64,000 nucleotides of DNA from Kocuria tytonis (GCF_003226895.2 NZ_PNJG02000002.1:1-64000); one strand, 5' to 3'; positions 26,724-36,148 are shown, counted from the first letter of the stretch. Made by a program: numbers and translations. The notes: generated from the letters alone by a model not told the origin.

Positions 26724-29700
26724 TGCCGCACCTCCGAGGCTTCGTCGCCGGAGACCATGGAGCCCGTGGGCACATCGGGGTCGTCGGAACGGGTGGCGGA
26801 CATCGTGCGCCCGTTGCGGGTCAGGCGGATCCGCGAGCCGCGCCCGGAACGCTGCTTCCGGGCCTCCGCGGCGGAGCGCTCGATCCGCTCGTCGATCCGG
26901 CCGCCGAGCGAGCGCAGGACGTCCAGGACGAGGCCCACCACGATCAGGTACACGCCCACGTCGAAGATCACGGCGGTCACGAACTTCACGTGGCCGAAGA
27001 CCCACATGTCCCACTCGAACGTGTAGCTCTCCATCACCGCGCCGCCGAAGAACACGGGTGCCACGGCGTACAGGGACGCGACGGCCAGACCGGCCCCCAG
27101 CATCCATCCCGCATTGACCGGGGTGGCGCGCTCGAGCTCGTACCGGCCGCCGGCGAGGTAGCGCAGGGTCAGGGCGAGGGACGCCATGAGACCGCCCGCG
27201 AAGCCGCCGCCGGGATCGTTGTGCCCGGCGACCAGCAGGTACAGGGACACCAGCATGAAGGTGTGGAACAGCAGCCGTGTGATCACCTCGAAGATGATCG
27301 AGCGCCGCTCCGGGGCCAGTGTGCGACCGGCCAGCAGGAACGGGTCCGCGTCCGGGCGGGACGTGAACCGGCGCGCCACCTCGAGCTGCTGCGTGACGGC
27401 CTGTGGCGAGTGCGCCGCGGAGTCCGCGCCGCGCAGGGCCTGCAGCTGCCGGGTGTCGAGCTGGTGGCGTTCGCTGCGCAGCCGGTCCCCGCGTCCCTTG
27501 ACGAAGATCAGGGACGCGATGCCCGTGGCCGCCACCGTGAGCACGGAGATCTCGCCCATGGTGTCCCACGCCCGGATGTCCACCAGGATCACGTTGACCA
27601 CGTTCGCACCGTGGCCCATCTCGTATGCCATGTCGGGCATGTCCAGGGAGATCCGCTCGGTGCCGCGGGAGGAGATGGAGAACACCGCGAGCGCCATCAT
27701 GAACACCCCGAAGACCACCGCGAACACGGCGCGGAACACGCGGTGCCCGGCCTTGCGCCGGTTCCAGAGGGGTCCCGGCAGGGAGCGCAGGGCCAGCACG
27801 AAGGCCACGAGGGAGATGGTCTCCACGAGCATCTGCGTGAGCGCCAGGTCCGGGGCGCCGTGCAGCGCGAAGGTGAGGGCGAGGCCGTACCCGGTGACGG
27901 ACACCAGCAGTACGGCCAGGAAGCGCTTGCCCGCGGTGAGCACGAGCAGCGCGGCCACGACCATGGCGATCCCGGTGACCAGCTGGGCCGGCGAGTCCGA
28001 GAGCCGGAACCCGGCCAGGGGCGGGGTCTCGAACCAGAACAGGGCCACGAGCGGCACCACGATGGCCGTCACGAGGATCACCGAGAGGTAGAACATCAGT
28101 GAACCGCGCTGGGTGCGCCCGGTCAGCCACACAGCCACGATGTCCAGCACGTTGATGGTCCGCCGGTACACGTAGTCGCCGGTGGGCAGGGCGGGCAGCC
28201 GCCTCTGGAACCCGGCCACCGGGCGGCGCGCCGCGTGCAGCAGCAGTCCGGCCGCGATGACCAGCACCGACAGACCCAGGGCCGGGGTCAGCCCGTGCCA
28301 CAGCTCCAGGTGCACGTGGGACTCGGCGGCGTGCGGGAACAGCTGCCGGTAGGGCTCGATCCCGGCCTCCAGCGGCGCCGGGAACACCCCCAGCACCACG
28401 GTGGCCGCCGCCAGCACGATGGGCGCCATCAGGAACGCCCAGGACGCGGGTGTGAACTCGCTGATCACCGACTGCCCGTCCGGGGCGGCGTCGAGCTCCG
28501 AGAACCCGGCGGACTTGCGGGCGAATCCCCCCCACAGGAAACGTGCGCTGTAGCCGACCGTGAGCACGGAGCCCAGCACCACACCCACCAGGGCGACGAG
28601 AGCCAGGGGCTCCGGGAGGTGCTCCACGAACGCCGTGAGCACCGCCTCCTTGGACACGAAGCCCAGCAGCGGCGGGAGCCCCGCCATGGAGGCGGCACCG
28701 ATCACGGACACCGTGAAGAGCTTCGGCGCCATCCGGCCCACCCCCGAGAGCCGCCGGATGTCACGCGTGCCGGCCTGGTGGTCGATGATGCCCACGCTCA
28801 GGAACAGGGTGGCCTTGAAGAGGCCGTGCGCCATGACCATGGCCATGCCGGCCATGGCGGTGTCCGCCGTGCCGAAGGCCACCACGGCGGTGATGAACCC
28901 GAGCTGGCTCACGGTGCCGTAGGCGAGGATCAGCTTGAGGTCGTACTGCTTCAGGGCCACCCACCCGCCGAAGACCATGGTCCCGAGCCCCAGGGTGAGG
29001 GTCACGGGCAGCCACCACTGGGTCTGCGCGAACCCGGGGGCCAGGCGGGCCACGAGGTAGATGCCCGCCTTGACCATGGCGGCGGCGTGCAGGTAGGCGG
29101 AGACCGGGGTGGGCGCGGCCATGGCGGCGGGCAGCCAGAAGTGGGTGGGGAACAGTGCGGACTTGGAGACCACACCGGCCAGCACCAGCACCACGGCGAC
29201 GTCCACCGTGGTGGATCCCAGCATCCCGGGAGCGGCCGCCAGCACACCGGAGATCCGGTAGGTGCCCGCGGCGTGGCCCAGCATCAGCAGTCCCACGAGC
29301 ATGGCCAGCCCGCCCGCGGTGGTGATGATCAGCGCCTGCAGGGCCGCGCGGCGGGCGGCCAGCTTGGTGCGGGAGTAGGAGATCAGCAGGAAGGAGAGCA
29401 CGGACGTGATCTCCCAGAAGACGAACAGGACCATGAGGTCGTCCGCGGTGACCAGCCCGAACATGGCCCCCGCGAAGGCCACGAGCTGCGCCGCGAACTG
29501 CCCGATGTCCCGGGCGTCCGCCTTGAAGTACCGGGCGCAGTACGCCAGCACCAGGGCGCCCACGCCCAGCACCAGCAGGGACATCATATAGGAGAGGGCG
29601 TCCATGCGGAAGGACAGCGTGATCTCCAACTGCGGGATCCACTGCAGGGTGGTGGACCAGCCGCCGCCGTGGTACACCCGGGGTGCCTGGGTGCAGAGCC

Positions 29701-29818
29701 AGCCGAAACCCGCCAGCGGGGCCAGTGCCACCGCGTAGAAGCCCGAGCGTCCGGCACGCCCCACGATCGCGGGTGCGCACAGGGCCATGAGCCCGTGGAG
29801 GAGCAGCACCGGGACCAT
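26720..29818 (-). CDS. mrpA: Na+/H+ antiporter subunit A/B fusion (MrpA-MrpB)
   Basis: The 1032-residue protein has an N-terminal NuoL-like antiporter domain (FWEITSVLSFLLISYSRTK, then FPTHFWLPAAMAAPTPVSAY), the MrpA-specific C-terminal helices and a C-terminal MrpB domain (GHNDPGGGFAGGLMAS). This is the usual actinobacterial A/B fusion. It is the largest subunit and first gene of the operon A-C-D-E-F-G, which exports Na+ in exchange for H+ and supports alkali and salt tolerance. ATG 29818 has AAGG about 6 nt upstream. Longer upstream reading is antisense to the divergent gene and is rejected. Confidence 0.95.
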   Translation of the reverse strand: MVPVLLLHGLMALCAPAIVGRAGRSGFYAVALAPLAGFGWLCTQAPRVYHGGGWSTTLQWIPQLEITLSFRMDALSYMMSLLVLGVGALVLAYCARYFKADARDIGQFAAQLVAFAGAMFGLVTADDLMVLFVFWEITSVLSFLLISYSRTKLAARRAALQALIITTAGGLAMLVGLLMLGHAAGTYRISGVLAAAPGMLGSTTVDVAVVLVLAGVVSKSALFPTHFWLPAAMAAPTPVSAYLHAAAMVKAGIYLVARLAPGFAQTQWWLPVTLTLGLGTMVFGGWVALKQYDLKLILAYGTVSQLGFITAVVAFGTADTAMAGMAMVMAHGLFKATLFLSVGIIDHQAGTRDIRRLSGVGRMAPKLFTVSVIGAASMAGLPPLLGFVSKEAVLTAFVEHLPEPLALVALVGVVLGSVLTVGYSARFLWGGFARKSAGFSELDAAPDGQSVISEFTPASWAFLMAPIVLAAATVVLGVFPAPLEAGIEPYRQLFPHAAESHVHLELWHGLTPALGLSVLVIAAGLLLHAARRPVAGFQRRLPALPTGDYVYRRTINVLDIVAVWLTGRTQRGSLMFYLSVILVTAIVVPLVALFWFETPPLAGFRLSDSPAQLVTGIAMVVAALLVLTAGKRFLAVLLVSVTGYGLALTFALHGAPDLALTQMLVETISLVAFVLALRSLPGPLWNRRKAGHRVFRAVFAVVFGVFMMALAVFSISSRGTERISLDMPDMAYEMGHGANVVNVILVDIRAWDTMGEISVLTVAATGIASLIFVKGRGDRLRSERHQLDTRQLQALRGADSAAHSPQAVTQQLEVARRFTSRPDADPFLLAGRTLAPERRSIIFEVITRLLFHTFMLVSLYLLVAGHNDPGGGFAGGLMASLALTLRYLAGGRYELERATPVNAGWMLGAGLAVASLYAVAPVFFGGAVMESYTFEWDMWVFGHVKFVTAVIFDVGVYLIVVGLVLDVLRSLGGRIDERIERSAAEARKQRSGRGSRIRLTRNGRTMSATRSDDPDVPTGSMVSGDEASEVRQ

Positions 29819-29896
29819 GGAACCTTGCCTTTCGGGCCGCGCACGACCCACGGGTGCCCCTGGCGGCGACACCGCCGAACGGGGTGGTGGGGAGGA

Positions 29897-29915
29897 AGGA
29901 TGGGGAGTCCATCCT
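29897..29915. promoter_or_regulatory. Palindrome in the mrpA / MFS divergent region
   Basis: AGGATGG-N5-CCATCCT is a perfect 7-bp inverted repeat 79 bp upstream of mrpA. It may be an operator or a leader hairpin of the Mrp message. Confidence 0.4.
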
Positions 29916-29997
29916 ACCAAGGCGTGCTGTTGACGCGTGCCCGCACCGTCATGATCGACACACACCCGCCCGGCCCCGCCGCACGTGACCCGCGCCG

Positions 29998-30003
29998 TAG
30001 GGT
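29998..30003 (+). promoter_or_regulatory. -10 box of the UMF1 transporter gene (leaderless)
   Basis: TAGGGT ends exactly 7 nt before the ATG at 30011. No ribosome site is present. Confidence 0.55.
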
Positions 30004-30010
30004 GAACCCC

Positions 30011-31432
30011 ATGACCGGTGAGCACTCGTCCACGGCCGCGCGCGACAGCCCCCGCACCGCGGCGCCGCCCGAGGGCGGCTCCCGCGCGCGCGTGCTGATG
30101 TGGTGCCTGTGGGACACCGGCACCACCGCCTACAACTCCGTGATGCTCACCTTCGTCTTCACGGTGTACCTCACCAGTGCACCCTTCGGCTCCTCCGAGC
30201 ACACCTCCACCGTGCTGAGCGCGGCAATGACGGTGGCCGGTTTCGCCATCGCCCTGACGGCCCCGATCATCGGCCAGCGCAGCGACACACCCCACTCCCG
30301 CGCCACGTTCCTCACCGGGAACACGTGGGTGCTCGTCGCGTGCACCGCACTGGCGTTCTTCGCCCGTCCCGAACCCGCGTTCCTGTACCTGGGAGTGGGT
30401 CTCGTGGCCGCGGGCAGCGTGGCCCAGGAGTTCTCCACGGTCAGCTACAACGCGATGCTCCCCGCGCTGGCCGGGCCGCACCGCATGGGCAAGGTCTCCG
30501 GATGGGGCTGGGGCGCCGGGTACGTGGGCGGGATCTTCGCCCTGGCCTTCGTCCTGTTCGGCTTCGTGACCCCGGGCTTCCTGGGCATCCCCACGCACGA
30601 CGCCCTGAACTACCGCGCCGTGGCCCTGTTCAGCGCGGCGTGGATCCTCGTGTTCTGCCTCCCGCTCATGCTCAGGTCCCGGTCCATGCCGTTCCGCTCC
30701 CACGACGGCGCCGTCCACGGTCCCTCCCCGGCCGCGACCCCCACGCTGGGCGGGCTGGCCGGGCCCCCGGTCCCCGAACCGGACGCCCCGCGGCACCGCC
30801 ACGGGGTCCTGGGCGCCTACCGGGAGCTGTTCGCCACGATCGCCGGGCTGTGGCGAGTCTCCCGCGCCACGGTGTTCTTCCTGCTGTCCTCCGCGGTCTA
30901 CCGGGACGGGCTGGCCGGGGTGTTCACGTTCGGCGGGGTGCTCGCGGCGGGCTCCTTCGGCTTCTCCCTCACCGAGGTCATCCTCTTCGCCATCGCCGCC
31001 AACCTGATCGCCGCGCTCGGCGCGTTCGTGGGCGGCTCGCTCGACGACGCCCTGGGGCCCCGCACGGTCATCACCGGGTCGCTCGTGGGCGTGATGCTCG
31101 CGGGCACCGTGCTGCTGTTCTGGACGGGCAAGCCGGCCTTCTGGGTGTGCGGGCTGGCGCTGTGCCTGTTCGTGGGGCCGGCCCAGGCGGCGTCGCGCAC
31201 GTACCTGGGCCGACTCATCCCGCCCGGGCACGACGGTGAGATCTACGGGCTCTACGCCACCACCGGCCGCGCCGTGAGCTTCATGGCACCGGGGCTGTTC
31301 GGGATGTTCGTGTCCCTGCTGGGCGCGCAGATCTGGGGCATCCTGGGGATCCTCGTGGTGGTGGCGGTGGGCCTCGCCCTGCTGCTGCTCACGCCCAAGC
31401 CCCCGGAGGGGTTCACCACGGCGCACGTGTGA
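30011..31432 (+). CDS. MFS transporter, UMF1/Atg22-like family
   Basis: The 473-residue protein has about twelve helices and the family opening LMWCLWDTGTTAYNSVMLTF. GQRSDTPHSRATFL and YNAMLPALAGPHRMGKVSGWG follow. A hydrophilic loop rich in Pro and His lies mid-protein. UMF1 members are relatives of the vacuolar amino-acid exporter Atg22, and bacterial substrates are not established. The gene converges on dcd with only 3 bp between stops. Confidence 0.85.
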   Translation: MTGEHSSTAARDSPRTAAPPEGGSRARVLMWCLWDTGTTAYNSVMLTFVFTVYLTSAPFGSSEHTSTVLSAAMTVAGFAIALTAPIIGQRSDTPHSRATFLTGNTWVLVACTALAFFARPEPAFLYLGVGLVAAGSVAQEFSTVSYNAMLPALAGPHRMGKVSGWGWGAGYVGGIFALAFVLFGFVTPGFLGIPTHDALNYRAVALFSAAWILVFCLPLMLRSRSMPFRSHDGAVHGPSPAATPTLGGLAGPPVPEPDAPRHRHGVLGAYRELFATIAGLWRVSRATVFFLLSSAVYRDGLAGVFTFGGVLAAGSFGFSLTEVILFAIAANLIAALGAFVGGSLDDALGPRTVITGSLVGVMLAGTVLLFWTGKPAFWVCGLALCLFVGPAQAASRTYLGRLIPPGHDGEIYGLYATTGRAVSFMAPGLFGMFVSLLGAQIWGILGILVVVAVGLALLLLTPKPPEGFTTAHV

Positions 31433-31435
31433 GGG

Positions 31436-32014
31436 CTACTCCATGGCCGTGCGGTGGAAGTTCACGTGGCTGCGCGATGCCGTGGGGCCGCGCTGACCCT
31501 GGTAGCGGTTGTCGTAGGCGCCGCTGCCGTACGGGTGCTCGGTGGCGGAGGAGAGCTGGAAGAAGCACAGCTGCCCCACCTTGGACCCGGGCCACAGCGT
31601 GATGGGCAGTGTGGCCATGTTGGACAGCTCGAGCGTCACGTGACCGGAGAACCCGGGGTCGATGAAACCCGCCGTGGAGTGGGTGAGCAGCCCCAGCCGC
31701 CCCAGGGAGGACTTGCCCTCGAGGCGCGCCGCGACGTCGTCCGGCAGCGTGACCTTCTCGTACGTGGCACCCAGGACGAACTCCCCGGGGTGCAGCACGA
31801 ACGGCTCCTCCGGGCCCACCTCCACCAGGCGGGTGAGCTCCGGCTGCTCCTGCGCGGGGTCGATGTGCGCGTACTTGTGGTTGTCGAACAGGCGGAACCA
31901 GCGGTCCAGGCGCACGTCCACGCTCGCGGGCTGGACCATGGCGGGATCGTACGGCTCCAGGCGCACGCGCCCGGAGTCCAGCTGGCGGCGGATGTCGCGG
32001 TCGGAGATGAGCAC
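31436..32014 (-). CDS. dcd: dCTP deaminase, probably bifunctional dCTP deaminase/dUTPase
   Basis: The 192-residue protein contains [20 protein letters not shown] and [13 protein letters not shown], the conserved active site of the Dcd/Dut family. It ends with [12 protein letters not shown], as in the mycobacterial bifunctional enzyme that turns dCTP into dUMP for thymidylate synthesis. Start GTG 32014 ([13 protein letters not shown]) is placed by TACCGT 7 nt upstream. A GTG three codons upstream is the alternative. Confidence 0.93.
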   Translation of the reverse strand: MLISDRDIRRQLDSGRVRLEPYDPAMVQPASVDVRLDRWFRLFDNHKYAHIDPAQEQPELTRLVEVGPEEPFVLHPGEFVLGATYEKVTLPDDVAARLEGKSSLGRLGLLTHSTAGFIDPGFSGHVTLELSNMATLPITLWPGSKVGQLCFFQLSSATEHPYGSGAYDNRYQGQRGPTASRSHVNFHRTAME

Positions 32015-32021
32015 GTGCTCC

Positions 32022-32027
32022 ACGGTA
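32022..32027 (-). promoter_or_regulatory. -10 box of dcd (leaderless, GTG start)
   Basis: TACCGT on the minus strand lies exactly 7 nt before the GTG at 32014. Confidence 0.5.
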
Positions 32028-32140
32028 GTCCACGGACTCGTGCGCCGGCGGTCCGCGTGAAGAACCCCGGCACGGGAAAGGTGTTGTACAGTGGTGGGCG
32101 TTCGATCGACAGCCGGGGAAGCCCGGCACGGCCGGACGAT

Positions 32141-32211
32141 GCGGCTGTAGCTCAATGGTAGAGCGCACGCTTCCCAAGCCTGATACGCGGGTTCGATTCC
32201 CGTCAGCCGCT
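32141..32211 (+). tRNA. tRNA-Gly(CCC)
   Basis: The cloverleaf folds with a perfect 7-bp acceptor stem (GCGGCTG/CAGCCGC), D arm GCTC/GAGC, T arm GCGGG-TTCGATT-CCCGT and discriminator T. The anticodon CCC is at 32173-32175 in loop TTCCCAA and reads GGG. The anticodon stem CACGC/GCCTG has a central C-C mismatch. CCA is not encoded. Confidence 0.93.
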
Positions 32212-32223
32212 CCGCATCGCCAC

Positions 32224-32260
32224 AGACGCCCCGGGCAGCCGCAACGGTCCCGGGGCGTCT
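32224..32260 (+). terminator. Terminator of tRNA-Gly
   Basis: A perfect 12-bp stem (32224-32235 and 32249-32260) with a 13-base loop is followed by CGCTT. It begins 12 bp after the tRNA. Confidence 0.75.
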
Positions 32261-32311
32261 CGCTTCGGGGGACCGCACCGGGCCGCCTCAATGACCGCGT
32301 CAGGAGCACTC

Positions 32312-32764
32312 ATGCTGCGCACCATGTTCACCGGCAAGATCCACCGGGCCACCGTCACGCAGGCGGACCTGCACTACGTGGGATCCGTGACCGTGGACCA
32401 GGACCTGCTGGACGCCGCGAACATCCTCCCCGGGGAACTCGTGGCCGTCGTGGACATCACCAACGGCGCGCGCCTGGAGACCTACACCATCGCGGGTGAG
32501 CGCGGCAGCGGGGTCCTGGGCATCAACGGCGCCGCGGCGCACCTGGTCCACCCCGGGGATCTCGTGATCCTGATCGCCTACGGACTCATGGACACCGCGG
32601 AGGCGCGCAGCTACCGGCCCCGCGTGGTGCACGTGGACGAGCGCAACCGGATCGTGGCGCTGGGCTCGGATCCCGCGGATGCGGTGGTCGGGGACATGGT
32701 GCGCCCGCCCCGGTCCCGGGAGCACGAGCGGGCCCGGGAGGACGCCGCCGTCACCGGCCCGTGA
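32312..32764 (+). CDS. panD: Aspartate 1-decarboxylase (pyruvoyl-dependent)
   Basis: PanD makes beta-alanine for pantothenate. The 150-residue proenzyme has the self-cleavage pair Gly24-Ser25 in LHYVGSVT, which yields the pyruvoyl cofactor, and the conserved [10 protein letters not shown] and INGAAAHL segments. The C-terminal tail of about 30 residues is charged and longer than in E. coli. ATG 32312 has AGGAG 6 nt upstream. Confidence 0.95.
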   Translation: MLRTMFTGKIHRATVTQADLHYVGSVTVDQDLLDAANILPGELVAVVDITNGARLETYTIAGERGSGVLGINGAAAHLVHPGDLVILIAYGLMDTAEARSYRPRVVHVDERNRIVALGSDPADAVVGDMVRPPRSREHERAREDAAVTGP

Positions 32765-32807
32765 GCCCGCCGGCCTCTCGAACCCTCCCCCGGCCGGAAC
32801 CGCGCGC

Positions 32808-33728
32808 ATGAGCGCGGTGGCCTCGGGGTTCTTCGTCGTGTGGGCCGTGATCGGGGTGGGCTACCTCGTCGGGCGGCTGCGGCTGCTCGGGCCCGACGGT
32901 CAGCGGGTGCTATCCGGACTCGCGTTCTACGTGGCGTCCCCGCCGCTGCTGTTCACCACGCTCTCCCGCGCGGACATCCACCACGTCTTCTCCGTGCCGC
33001 TGCTCGTGGCGGCGGCCTCCGCCTGGCTCACGATGCTCGGCTACGGCCTGGTCTCACGCCTCGCCCTCCGCAGGGATGCCTCCACCGTGGTCATGGGCTC
33101 CCAGGCGGCGGGGCAGGTCAACGCCGCGAACCTGGGCATCCCGGTTGCCATGTTCGTCCTGGGGGACGCCTCCCAGGTGGCGCCCGTGATGCTGTTCCAG
33201 CTCGCGCTGAACACCCCCCTGTACCTCACCGTGATGGACACCCTCACGGGTGGTGGGCGCCCCACGGCCGGATCCGTGCTGAAGAACATCATGACGAACC
33301 CGCTCATCATGGGCTCGGCCCTGGGCATCGCGTCCTCGGCCACGGGCACCGCCCTGCCGGACCTCGTGATTCAGCCCGTGCAGATCGTCGCGGGGGCCGC
33401 CGTTCCCGCCATGCTCATGGCGTTCGGCATCTCCCTGGTGGGTTCACGCCCGCTGTCCGATCCGGGCGCACGGTGGGACACGCTGCTCGCAGCAGTCGCC
33501 AAGGTGGTGGTCCACCCCGCCCTGGCGCTGCTGCTCGCGTGGGCCCTCGGCCTCACGGGCCCGGCACTGTACGCGGCGGTCATCATGGCCGCGCTGCCCA
33601 CGGCCCAGAACCTCTACGTGGCGGCCGTGCGCTACGACCGCGCCACCACGGTCTGCCGGGACTCGGTGCTGGTCACCACCGTGGTCTCCATGCTCACGAT
33701 GGCCGTGGCCGCCGGCTTCCTCGCCTGA
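32808..33728 (+). CDS. AEC family transporter (auxin efflux carrier-like)
   Basis: The 306-residue protein has about ten helices, with VVWAVIGVGYLVGRLRLLG at the N-terminus, LGIPVAMFVLG mid-protein and AALPTAQNLYVAA near the end, all typical of AEC/MdcF-like permeases. Bacterial members transport malonate, malate or similar organic acids, but no substrate can be read here. It starts 43 bp after panD and may be co-transcribed with it. Confidence 0.85.
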   Translation: MSAVASGFFVVWAVIGVGYLVGRLRLLGPDGQRVLSGLAFYVASPPLLFTTLSRADIHHVFSVPLLVAAASAWLTMLGYGLVSRLALRRDASTVVMGSQAAGQVNAANLGIPVAMFVLGDASQVAPVMLFQLALNTPLYLTVMDTLTGGGRPTAGSVLKNIMTNPLIMGSALGIASSATGTALPDLVIQPVQIVAGAAVPAMLMAFGISLVGSRPLSDPGARWDTLLAAVAKVVVHPALALLLAWALGLTGPALYAAVIMAALPTAQNLYVAAVRYDRATTVCRDSVLVTTVVSMLTMAVAAGFLA

Positions 33729-33734
33729 GCCCGA

Positions 33735-33753
33735 GTCACACGCCCCATGTGAC
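33735..33753. promoter_or_regulatory. Inverted repeat upstream of the sugar ABC operon
   Basis: GTCACA-N7-TGTGAC is a perfect 6-bp palindrome ending 12 bp before the -10 box at 33766, so it covers the -35 position. It is a candidate operator for a carbohydrate-responsive regulator. No regulator gene lies nearby. Confidence 0.55.
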
Positions 33754-33765
33754 CCACGACACCCG

Positions 33766-33771
33766 TAGACT
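33766..33771 (+). promoter_or_regulatory. -10 box of the sugar ABC operon
   Basis: TAGACT within CGTAGACTGTG, about 86 bp upstream of the first gene. The same GTAGACT or AGTAGACT string recurs at 59257 and 60271. Confidence 0.5.
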
Positions 33772-33857
33772 GTGCGAATGCTGAGTCGGTCACCGTCCCC
33801 GACGGGGCACCCGGACCGGATCCACCAGCACATGCGCTCGCCAGGGGAGGAACCACT

Positions 33858-35174
33858 GTGAAGTCCACTCACCACTCACGCAGGACCGGGAAACCGCGTG
33901 CCGTCCGCAGCGTCGCGGCCGCCGCGGCCGCGTCCGCCATGCTGCTCACGGGGTGCAGCAGCGGGGAGTCCGGCCCGCCCACCCTCACGTGGTACGTCAA
34001 CCCGGACGACGGCGGTCAGGCCGTCCTCGCGAAGGAGTGCTCCGACGCCTCGGGCGGCAAGTACCAGATCCAGACGTCCCTGCTCCCGCGTGACGCCTCC
34101 TCGCAGCGCGAGCAGCTGGCACGCCGCCTGGCCGCCGGTGACGCGTCCATGGACATCATGAGCCTGGACCCGCCCTTCGTCCCCGAGCTCGCGGAGCCCG
34201 GCTTCCTGGCCAAGCCCCCGAAGGACGTCGCCGAGGCCACCACCGAGGACACCCTCGAGGGCCCCCTCAAGGGCGCCACGTGGAACGGCGAGCTCGTGGC
34301 CGTCCCGTTCTGGGCCAACACGCAGCTGCTGTGGTACCGGGAGTCCGCAGCCAAGGCCGCGGGCCTGGACATGTCCAAGCCCATCACGTGGGACCAGATC
34401 GTCAAGGCCGCGAAGTCCCAGGACAAGTACCTGGGCGTGCAGGGCACCCGGGGCGAGTCCATGTCCGTGTGGGTCAACGGTCTCGTGGAGTCCGGCGGCG
34501 GCCAGATCGTCACGGACGGTGAGGCCGGCCAGGACGCGAAGGTCAGCCTGGACTCCGAGGCGGGCAGGAAGGCCGCGGAGGTCATCGGAACCATCGGCAA
34601 AGAGGGTCTGGGCGGACCGGGTCTCGCCACCCAGGACGAGAACGCCTCCATGATCCAGTTCCAGGGGGACAAGGGGTCCTTCATGGTCAACTGGCCCTTC
34701 ATCTACTCGGCGTCCAAGGCCGCGGTCAAGGAGGGTTCGCTCAAGCAGTCCGTGGTGGACGACATCAAGTGGACCACGTGGCCCCGTGTGGCCGCGGACA
34801 AGGAGTCCGCTCCCCCGCTCGGCGGGATCAACCTGGGTGTGGGCAAGGCGTCCCAGCACCAGGACCTCGCGTGGGACGCCGTGCAGTGCATCGTCTCCTC
34901 CGAGCACCAGGCCCAGTACTTCGCGACCAACGGCAACCCGCCGTCCTCCGCCAAGGCCTTCGACGACCCCGAGGTGAAGAAGGCATACCCCATGGCGGAC
35001 ACCATCCGGAAGTCGCTGGACGCCGCCAAGCCCCGTGCGCAGACCCCGTACTACAACGAGATCTCCAGCGCGATCCAGCAGAACTGGACCCCGCCCAGCG
35101 AGGTCACCGAGGACACGCCTCGTGAGACCACCGAATTCATCCAGGAAGTCCTGAAGGGAGATGCGCTGCTGTGA
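33858..35174 (+). CDS. Carbohydrate ABC transporter substrate-binding lipoprotein
   Basis: The 438-residue protein has a lipoprotein signal with basic n-region, Ala-rich core and lipobox LLTGC (Cys33). The mature part is a family 1 solute-binding fold (LARRLAAGDASMDIMSLDPP, VPFWANTQLLWYRES, GGINLGVGKAS). It resembles binders of trehalose, maltose or other oligosaccharides. GTG 33858 has GGGAGG 7 nt upstream. It is first in a four-gene operon with two permeases and an ATPase. Confidence 0.9.
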   Translation: MKSTHHSRRTGKPRAVRSVAAAAAASAMLLTGCSSGESGPPTLTWYVNPDDGGQAVLAKECSDASGGKYQIQTSLLPRDASSQREQLARRLAAGDASMDIMSLDPPFVPELAEPGFLAKPPKDVAEATTEDTLEGPLKGATWNGELVAVPFWANTQLLWYRESAAKAAGLDMSKPITWDQIVKAAKSQDKYLGVQGTRGESMSVWVNGLVESGGGQIVTDGEAGQDAKVSLDSEAGRKAAEVIGTIGKEGLGGPGLATQDENASMIQFQGDKGSFMVNWPFIYSASKAAVKEGSLKQSVVDDIKWTTWPRVAADKESAPPLGGINLGVGKASQHQDLAWDAVQCIVSSEHQAQYFATNGNPPSSAKAFDDPEVKKAYPMADTIRKSLDAAKPRAQTPYYNEISSAIQQNWTPPSEVTEDTPRETTEFIQEVLKGDALL

Positions 35175-36142
35175 GCACCACCGTCGATTCGCGCGCTCGC
35201 GCGGCCGCGCCCGAGAAGCCCCGCAAGAAGAAGGCGCAGCTCTCGGACCGGGCCCGCTCCGAGCGGAAACTGGGGTGGCTGCTGGCCGGCCCCGCATTCG
35301 TGATCATGCTCCTGGTCACCCTGTACCCGATCGTCCAGGCCCTGTGGGACTCCCTGTTCTCCTTCCGGCTCACCGCCCCCGGTGACAAGGAGTTCGTGTT
35401 CCTGGGCAACTACGCCACGGTGCTCTCGGACATCGTGTTCTGGCGGGACCTCGGCGTCACGCTGCTGATCACCGTGGTGACCGTGCTCGTGGAACTCGTC
35501 CTCGGTCTCGCGCTCGCCCTGGTGATGCACAGCGCCATCAAGGCCACGCGCGGGCTGCTGCGCACCGCCATCCTGGTGCCCTACGGCATCATCACGGTGG
35601 TCTCCGCGTTCGCGTGGTTCTACGCCTTCGACATCACCACCGGCTACGTGAACCACTGGCTGTCGTGGCTTCCCATGATCGGTCCCGACTTCAACTGGTT
35701 CGCCTCCGCCGGGCCGTCCCTGTTCGTGATCATGGCCTCCGAGATCTGGAAGACCACCCCGTTCATCTCCCTGCTGCTGCTCTCCGGCCTCGCCCAGGTC
35801 CCCGGTGAGCTCTCCGAGGCGGCCCGCGTGGACGGCGCGTCCTCGTGGCAGCGTCTGGTCCGGGTGATCCTGCCGAACATGAAGGCCGCCATCATGGTGG
35901 CCGTGGTGTTCCGCGCGCTGGACGCCTTCCGGATCTTCGACAACGTCTTCATCATGACCCAGGGGCAGTACGGCACCGAGACGCTCTCGCTGCTCGCGTA
36001 CCGCACGTCCATCGGTCGGCTCGAGATCGGCCTGGGCTCGGCCATCTCGGTGATCCTGTTCATTTGCGTGATGATCATTGCGCTCGTGGCCATCAAGGTC
36101 TTCAAGGTGGACCTCACCGGTGGCTCCGGAGAGGGGAAGTAA
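35171..36142 (+). CDS. Carbohydrate ABC transporter permease (MalF type)
   Basis: The 323-residue protein has six or seven helices and the EAA coupling loop LSEAARVDGASSWQRLVRVIL. A basic N-terminus with KPRKKK precedes the first helix. GTG 35171 overlaps the binding-protein stop by four bases, indicating coupled translation. Confidence 0.93.
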   Translation: MSTTVDSRARAAAPEKPRKKKAQLSDRARSERKLGWLLAGPAFVIMLLVTLYPIVQALWDSLFSFRLTAPGDKEFVFLGNYATVLSDIVFWRDLGVTLLITVVTVLVELVLGLALALVMHSAIKATRGLLRTAILVPYGIITVVSAFAWFYAFDITTGYVNHWLSWLPMIGPDFNWFASAGPSLFVIMASEIWKTTPFISLLLLSGLAQVPGELSEAARVDGASSWQRLVRVILPNMKAAIMVAVVFRALDAFRIFDNVFIMTQGQYGTETLSLLAYRTSIGRLEIGLGSAISVILFICVMIIALVAIKVFKVDLTGGSGEGK

Positions 36143-36148
36143 CCCGCC

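Noticed and set aside
28235-30010. Open plus-strand frame upstream of the MFS gene
   Set aside because: It is a shadow of mrpA on the other strand. The MFS protein aligns from 30011 only.
29819-31426. Open minus-strand frame extending mrpA by over 500 codons
   Set aside because: It is antisense to the divergent MFS gene, has Gly/Arg/His-rich composition of an off-frame high-GC reading, and matches no family. MrpA begins at 29818.
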